A stretch of DNA of 64,000 bases from Straminergon stramineum (taxonomy: Eukaryota > Streptophyta > Bryopsida > Hypnales > Calliergonaceae), in the NCBI GenBank assembly GCA_963920665.1, contig OY987268.1:18726501-18790500 (forward strand). Direction: 5' to 3'. How positions within the stretch are numbered: the stretch's first letter is position 1; each line of letters begins with the position of its first letter. The notes under the pieces were generated by a model. That model had not been told where the DNA came from. It did no database searches and saw only the letters and a list, made by a program, of their open reading frames with translations. The position numbers and the translations under genes were made by a program. Below, one piece after another: positions 56,825 to 64,000 of this stretch.

Positions 56825-58689
56825 CGATCCAGAAACTACAGTCGATGCCATAGTCTCTGTCCAAAGTATAAAGCCAAGAATTCAGTAAGGATGGTGCCTG
56901 CTAGCTGTGGGACTGAAAGTTTCGGTGGGATCCATTTCCTCAGTGCATGGGATAACTTCGAAAATTTACAGTAGGACTTCACCAAGTCTCATTTAACTGA
57001 AGTTGATGCTCCGGATTCATGCCTTTGTGTGCAGACATTCCCAAGTCAACACAAACTGGGTCGATCTTAAAGGCGTGTATGAAACGCTTCGTGCCACCGC
57101 TACCACCAATCTGATATTATTAAATGATCCTCATCGATCACTGCCGTCAATCCAATTTCTGTTAAGTTCCCGCTAATGATGCACCGCAGAAGCCTTCACA
57201 CACTTCACAAGTCTGTTGCTAGTAGGCATGTATTGAGACATCAGATCATCGCTTCCACCAATCAGGATCGATTTCATCGGTTTCATCAAATCTGATATTT
57301 ATCGAACCATCAGGATCGATTTCATCGGTTTCATCAAATCTGATGTTTATCGAACCATCAGGATCGATTTCATCGAATGTCTATCAGTTATAGTATCAAG
57401 TTCCCCGATCCTGATCCATCGAATTCATCCAATTTCTACCAATTTCCGATAGTAATGATGCGGCGCTAAAGTCTAAGCAACATTTGCAAGTCTCCTGCTA
57501 GTGGCACGTTGAATGACTTGAATCACTATATTTACAATTTGCGGTATCGATGAGCCTCAGATGGACGGAAGATCGGGAGTGTAACTTTACAAAGGTGTTG
57601 GGGAAGACGCAGGAATTGTGAGGGACTGGCACAATTTCAAACTTCCAAGAGTATGTAACACGCGTTCGGAACCCAGAAGAGTTATGATTTCATGTACGTG
57701 GACCGTGTTGGTATTGAGTCGCGTGGATGTCGTGTCTATATATGCTCTTTTTTATCTCGGGGTGGGGCTCATGAAATCAAATCTGAAATGTAGTGTTTGT
57801 ACCAGCATTCGGGATATTTTTTGAGTAACTTTCTTATTATTTTATTTCATTCCCATCATTGTGCGAAAGGGTCAAGACGGGAAGCTACAGTGAAATGAGA
57901 GGGAGGGGCACTAAATGCTGTTGTGTTCTATTAAAAACATCAGCATTAGACGGCAACTCCACCGCACACTGAAGCGCATGTGCAACCGGTACTTTCAGGA
58001 TGATCACCCATTTCCGATCACTTCAGCAATGCAGCATATCTAGGGCATGGGAAAAGCTCAGGAAAAAATTTCCCCGTACAGAAATAGATTTCAGGAGGAT
58101 TTCATAATTTTTCCTAAATTTTTTCCCTTGAAAGCCAAATTATCATGAATTTTTTTTGTGAAGATTCTATTTGTCCCATTCTTGATAGGTGGCCAAACCT
58201 ATTTCCAACCAGAGGATGGTCCGAAATCGATGTAAGACTTACAATGTACATGTTGTGATCATATAAGCTTCCAATGTACTCATGTACACTTCCTAGACAT
58301 TTTTGTTGTCCTTGGGGACCTGTAGTGCATCAACTATCACCTACAATTCATCTAATGAGAAATAGAGTAACCTAAACAATAAGAATGGGAGGTTGATCAA
58401 AAATGGGTGATCTCCCTTATAGCGTGAAGGTGGCATTTCAGGGCTCCAACGCATCACTACAAAAGGGTTTATGTATTTCTTGGGCAATGCTGTAAGGCTC
58501 TCTCTATGCCATTTTCAAGGTCTTTTGAGACCATGCAAGCTCTCACACAACGATTGGAATCCTTTGATTGTGGAAGAATCATTTTCTTTCATGCCTTAGG
58601 GACTTGTTTGTTTTCCAACCACTACTTCCCCTCCTTCTAATTTTGTTCCTACACCAAAATGTGGTGAGTATATTGTACAAGATGTCAAG
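56825..58689. other. Intergenic, one short tandem repeat
   Basis: 57261-57380 holds a 48-base tandem repeat, about 2.5 copies (ATCAGGATCGATTTCATCG at 57261, 57309 and 57357). The frame at 57618-57824 is unsupported. No gene. Confidence 0.5.
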
Positions 58690-59006
58690 ATGTGAATGTC
58701 AAAAACAAAACAAAACATGTATAGTGTAAAAATCTCATTTTAGAAGGAATTAAAGTGTGTTGACCGTGTCGGGCTAGGTTGAAATTTTTTTCTTTCAAAC
58801 TTCAAACATTTTAATCTTTCAATTTATGTAATTAAAGTTTGTGAGTTTTTTTCACACATTTTGGAAAGTAGTCTAGGAAAAATTTGTACGGTTTAATTTT
58901 GGAGTAATTATTATTATTATTATTTTTCACTATCCTAAAAAGTAAAAAGTGATAGTTCTTTTAACAAATTTTGTCCAAAATATATCTTAGTCCTTTAAGG
59001 GGTTAA
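58690..59006 (+). mobile_element. TTAA element, copy H, 5'-truncated relative of copy C
   Basis: The right end TTAGTCCTTTAAGGGG meets TTAA at 59003-59006. The preceding 300 bases match the 3' half of copy C. No left terminus. Confidence 0.55.
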
Positions 59007-60578
59007 ATTGGAGATATTACATTATGTTGGCATTGTTCAAGCCATGCAACTATAACTAATTTTTATACATGTCTTAATTTGTGGCCTTTGTCGAGACAAA
59101 GTTCACAATCTTTAACTTAAAGGAATCATTAAGTCCATATTATACATTTTTGTAATAAAATTTTGTTGAGGAATCATTCAATACACATAGTACATTAGTA
59201 CATTTTTGTTGACGTTGGGTACAATTGTTGTTGAGTTCACAAAATTGACATTGAATGGTCATTGATGTATCCCATTGTATATTTGTATAGAAAGCAAAAA
59301 AGGGTGATAGTAGTTTGTTTGGTAGGACATTGTAGATTAACAAATATATGAATTTTTGAAAAAGAAGCTCCTACAATGAATAAAATTGTCTTAATATATA
59401 GCTCCTTAGCACGCCTCAATCTAGGGGGGGCACTGGTGAAAATCGTAGAAACTACGTGCAATAAAAAATAGGGTCTAATATATTCATTTTGGATAAATTT
59501 TGGAAAAAAGTACATGTAATATACATTGCTTTAAAATTTTAAAACATCATTATAAATACTATAGCATTAGGATTAGGTATAATACCAAAGAATTATGTAA
59601 TTGGTACATAGAAATTACCATGGAAAGAAAAGAGCACTAACAAATTTGCTATGTACTTTGACAATTCCAAGGAAGTGGTAAGAAAAAAAATGGGATAGAA
59701 GAGAAAAAAATGGGGTGCTATGCAAAAGAAATGGGTTCAAAGAAGAAAAAAAATAGGGTACATGAAAAAGAAATCAGGTGTTATAGAAAAGAATGGGAGG
59801 TAAGGAAAAAAATAGGGTATGAGAGAAATAAATGGGGTATTATGGGAAAAAAGGGTTCAAAGAAAAAAATGGGGTGTAAGGAAAAAAAATGGGGTGTAAG
59901 GAAAAAAAAATAGGGTGAAAAGGAAAAGAATGGGATATAAGTAAAATACCCCATTTTAAAATGATAGATTGAAAAAATTATAAATAATAATATGTACCAT
60001 TAATTACCAAGTTTTACCTTTATTTTAAAAAATATCATGCCTTTTAATCCATTTCATGAGGTAAATAGTCCCCCTCTAAATAGGTCATTATCACACGTGA
60101 ACACAAAATATCAAGGGAGTGCCCCCCCCCCGAGGCCTTAATCCTTGTTTTAACTCATAATTCATTCCCAAGCATCTAGGAAAGTATAATTAGAACATTC
60201 AATAGTCTTCAAAATTATCAATTGTCTTTCCAATGAAATGATGTGGAATATTTCACATTATCTCAATAGCTATCAAGGTCCATGTCATTAAGCAAGACAA
60301 TGATGAATTATAGGATCAAAAGCAATCAATAATCAAAGTAGTAATTAAAAACAATGATAAAAATAATAATCAATCCCATTCAATAATCAAATTTAAATGT
60401 GTCATTTAAATATGGTAATAGCCATTGCAAGAACTCATATCATTACAAAATTATTGGATGATCTTTATTACAAGATTCAAGGTAGAGTCTCAAAAGCCTA
60501 ATATAGTATGTAGTAGTAACTTACTAAATATTATGACACCTTCTCAACTTGGAAAGGACCATCATCATCAAAATTCAA
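59007..60578. other. Intergenic with purine-rich tract at 59690-59945
   Basis: Words such as GGAAAAAAATGGGGTGTAAG repeat. The complement resembles the pyrimidine tracts behind the MULE genes, so a relic tail in reverse is possible. A run of ten C lies near 60122. No gene. Confidence 0.45.
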
Positions 60579-60929
60579 CCAAATTATTTTGATGCCTTTT
60601 TGACAACAAAGGTTATTTTAGTGGCAACTCAATATCAAAGTTGGCACCATATTATCTTGATAGCATTTCCATGCATCATATTCATGTGCCATAAAGTTCT
60701 TGATGATTGCTTGTTACACAATGTTATAGATTTTGTAGCTAGCTAGCTAGCCAATGGTATGGAAATTTCCTATATTAGTTATAGTACCTATATATTTGTT
60801 AATTGGGTGTTTGTTCAAGAGCACTCAAGTACGGAATGATTGACCATAACAATTATTATAGGTAGTCTTGATAGGAATTTTTTATTCAAAGATTTGTTCA
60901 GAGTAATATTTACACCATGAGAAGCATTA
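60579..60929 (+). repeat. Dispersed repeat, left part, interrupted by copy D
   Basis: Matches 62584-62926 along its length (CCAAATTATTTTGAT; CTTGATAGCATTTC; AAGCATTAA). After the inserted TTAA element the match resumes at 61873-61900 (TTAATGAATGTGCCCAT against TTAATGAATATGCCCAT). Confidence 0.75.
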
Positions 60930-61876
60930 ACCCCTAAATGTATTTGACTATGTTTTCACCAAAAATGCTCCAAAACTGTCATTTCTAGTACAAATACCAA
61001 ATTTTAGAAAAAATACATTTTTGGACAAATGTAACCGTAGGATCTTGTAGTAAGCTGGTTTGGAACATGTGGGAAATATTTCAGAAATTTCCACCATGTA
61101 GATTGCAAGATATTAGCAGTTGAAGTGACAAAAAGCTATTTTTCAGCCCTGCAAAAACTCGGGCAACTGCACTTCACAAGGTTAGATCATTATGAAAAAA
61201 TGTCCAAAATGGTTGTAACTCTTTGGATTTATTCTTCAATTCATGTTGGCTACATGCTTGAAAATTTTTAGATCATTTGGAATTTTACAACATATAGAAA
61301 AAAATTAGTAAGTAGAATGAAGTAGAGAATGATTCAAAATTCAAAATTGTTAATAACTTATTTATGGAATTGAAAAATGTCAATCCCAAAGGTTATAATG
61401 TTCTAATAAACAATCTACACAGCATGTTCTTATTTTTTTCCAAAAATATTAAAAATTGAGTTAAATAAAGGTCTTCAAAGTTTATTTTAGATTAGAGATT
61501 CCATTACTATCCACAAACTACCCACAATTAAAATTCTTCATAACTTTCATCTCATAAATCAAAATGTAATGATTCAGATCTTTCTATATATATAAATATA
61601 GAAAATCAATTTCAAATTTTTATTTTAAAAAAAAGTGATTTTTAAAGAAGTTTATTTTGTTGCCCAGGTTGGCTGCCTAGCAATGAAAACTACATATCAT
61701 ACAATAACTTTTTAACCATGTATTCAAAAGTTATGAAAATTGTTGGGTCTTAAAGCTACTCCTTGGGCACATGTTGTGTAAAAATTTCAAAGAAAAAAAA
61801 TAAAAATTTCATTCATAGTGAGCTACCCCAAATTGCTATGTTGCCAAAAAACACCATTTGGTCCTTGAGGGGTTAA
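60926..61876 (+). mobile_element. TTAA-flanked element, copy D, with unoccupied relative in window
   Basis: TTAA 60926-60929 is followed by CCCCTAAATG. The right end GGTCCTTGAGGGG is followed by TTAA 61873-61876. It spans 943 bases, similar to copies A, E and F. The related repeat at 62584-62945 has the same flanks joined with a single TTAA (62923-62926), so the element brought one extra TTAA. Confidence 0.8.
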
Positions 61877-63318
61877 TGAATGTGCCCATAGTAAGTCATT
61901 ATCTCTTTAGAAAGATGCATCCCCCTCTAAGTTACTATATCCTCCCCCCCCTCCGCTCTTCTCTCTAAAAATTGAGAGCCATTGATCTTGTGAACAAGAA
62001 TTCCCCCCTCCAATGTTGTAATCTTGAGGAATAAATAATATGGTATGGATATTGCGGTACACATATATGTATATAGAAGACAAATACAAATAGAGATATG
62101 AGATACAAATACAAATATATAATATATTCATATCCATATGGAATATGGATGTGAAATACTCTAATATATATCATATTGATTAGAGGCCAATCTACTGCTG
62201 AAAATTAAAAATATTTGCGCACGTGTGTGCATACTTATCAATTAGTAATATGAATTAATTAATTCACTTTTGGGGGGAAGGGGTTTAATACAATAAAATA
62301 TCATCATGGACAATACAAATAAACAATTATATAAACTACTTGAATTTGTCCCTTGTGAAATTTCAAGAAATTGGCACTTTAGAGGGATATGTATCTAGAA
62401 TCAATGCATTGATTATTGGCTTAGTTTTTGAGTTTGGATCACTTCAATGATACAAATTGGTGCTTGAAAATGTGGCATTTAGTAAGTTAATCACAATGGG
62501 GACTTTGCAAGGGGAATCAACAAAAGAGATTTCTAGAGCCAGTCATGAGATATTTGGTGTGTCAAATTTCCCATGTGATGGTGGCCAAATTATTTTGATA
62601 TCCTTTTGACAACAAAGGTAATTTTGGTGCCAAATTTTGTGTCAACTCAATATCAAAGTTGACACCAAAATATCTTGATAGCATTTCAATGCACCATATC
62701 TATATGCCCTAAATTCTTGAATGATTGTCCCATTATATAATGTTATGTATTTTGACATTTTGTAGCCAATTAATGGCATATATTAATAAACAATTCTTAT
62801 ATATATTTGAATTTTCTGCATCACATGGACTTACGAAATTATCTAGACTTATCGTAGTAAGTCTATATAGGAATTATTTTTTCAAATTTCCTTATGGAGT
62901 ACTATTTACACTGTAAAAAGCATTAATGAATATGCCCATGCAAGTCACACTCATGAAATTGAATTTTGTTTTTGATTTTGAACTCTAAATTTCATCTAAA
63001 TTCTAAAATTCCCCTAAGGTAGCCCAACCAAATATTGTTCACTACCCAATTATGTCTCCTACTTTTGGCCCCCATTCCCTCCAGACTAACATTCAAATAT
63101 GTAGAGAGAAAAATTCTTATCAATGATTTTCTCACAAAATTAGTGCATTAATACCAAAATGGGGTAACATGTCATTCCTTTACAGGTTAGTACTTAAGTG
63201 CCTATAGATACATGGAAAGGCGGTTATAGATAGTTTATAGGATGTTTAAGATTGTATCCTATGGGCAATTTTATAATCTTAGGGTAGACCACTTCAAAAA
63301 TTTACAGAAATTACAATT
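61877..63318. other. Intergenic with repeat copy carrying the empty TTAA site
   Basis: 62584-62945 is the uninterrupted relative of 60579-60929 plus 61873-61900. 62490-62580 resembles the promoter regions at 27460-27540 and 51705-51780. 62040-62170 is an AT-rich stretch of ATACAAATA-like words. No gene. Confidence 0.5.
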
Positions 63319-64000
63319 TTAACCCCTAAAGTTCTTTGACTGTTAACACCAAAAACTCTCAAAACTGCCATTTTAATACAAGTACCAAGTTTTTGAAAAA
63401 TATCATTTTTGGACACATGTGATCATAGGATCTTGTAGTGCACTAGATTGGAAAGATGTGGAAAAAATTTCAAAAATTTCCATCATATAGATTGCAAGAT
63501 ATTGGCATTTGAAGTGACAAAAATCCTTTTTTTAGCCCTGCAAAAAATCAAGCAGCTTCACTTCTTTAGATTCACTCTTCTAGTGAAGTTGGATACATGC
63601 TTGAAAATTTTCAGATCATTTGAAATTGTGCAACACATAGGAAAAAATTATAAATAGAAAGATGTAGAGAATGATTCAAAATACTAAATTGTTAACAATT
63701 TATTCATGGAATTGAAAAATGCCAATCCCATTGGTTGTAATGTTGTAATAAAAAATCTACACTTGATGTTTTTATTTTTTTCCAAAAATATTGAAAATTG
63801 AGTTAAAGAAAGGACTTCAAAGTTTATTTTAGAGTAGAAAATCCATAATTGCCCACCAACTAAAACATCTCATAACTTTTGACTCATTGATCAAAATGTA
63901 ATGATTCAAAGCTACACATGTATATGTAAATCTAGAAAACCAATTTCAAATTTTTATTTTTGAAAAAAATGATTTTTTTCAAATCTGCCTATATTGTTGA
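63319..64000 (+). mobile_element. TTAA element, copy E, running off the window end
   Basis: TTAA 63319-63322 is followed by CCCCTAAAGTTCTTTGAC, then the same modules as copies A and D (GGATCTTGTAGTGCACTAG, ATTGCAAGATATTGGC). The right terminus lies beyond the window. Confidence 0.65.

Noticed and set aside
1..64000. tRNA or rRNA genes
   Set aside because: No cloverleaf with conserved arms and no rRNA core sequence was recognised by eye. A tRNAscan or Rfam run would settle it.

Overview
The window looks like nuclear DNA of a land plant. It has GT-AG introns of roughly 70-550 bases, TATA boxes, a neprosin-family (DUF239) gene, MULE transposases with a SWIM zinc finger, and several plant-type MITEs. 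I cannot name the species. The DNA is AT-rich, gene-poor and full of repeats, and it contains one 200-base assembly gap (15415-15614). Only one gene looks intact: a two-exon neprosin-like secreted glutamic peptidase on the minus strand (54233-55992).

Region by region. 1-4265: 3' part of a decayed MULE transposase gene with its pyrimidine tract and 3' tail. 5570-7419: GC-rich tandem array with an exact 288-base period. 7642-12732: broken eleven-exon gene with an N-terminal ParB-like domain (DGNHR motif) and a C-terminal beta-class DNA amino-methyltransferase-like domain. It ends in a tail resembling those of the MULEs. 15994-16603: unknown basic ORF pair on the minus strand, divergent from the next gene. 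17022-22190: second MULE gene, nearly complete but with five nonsense codons. 27130-30600 and 51390-53290: two copies of a duplicated segment carrying neprosin pseudogenes. 33-50 kb: mostly non-coding, with nested MITEs, fold-backs and a Pack-MULE-like element (46193-47628). 54-56 kb: the intact neprosin gene. 56.5-64 kb: further repeats.

Two results stand out. First, the ParB-methyltransferase fusion is a domain combination familiar from phages and bacteria, here in intron-bearing eukaryotic form. All five of its stop codons can be explained by C-to-T change on the coding strand. Second, a family of elements ends in CCCCTAAAG and sits between duplicated TTAA targets, as piggyBac does. The TTAA duplication is supported twice within the window: by a related unoccupied site (62923-62926) and by an insertion into a MITE terminal repeat (33985/34727).

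The genes do not form a pathway. The window is a transposon graveyard around one working protease gene and its dead paralogs.
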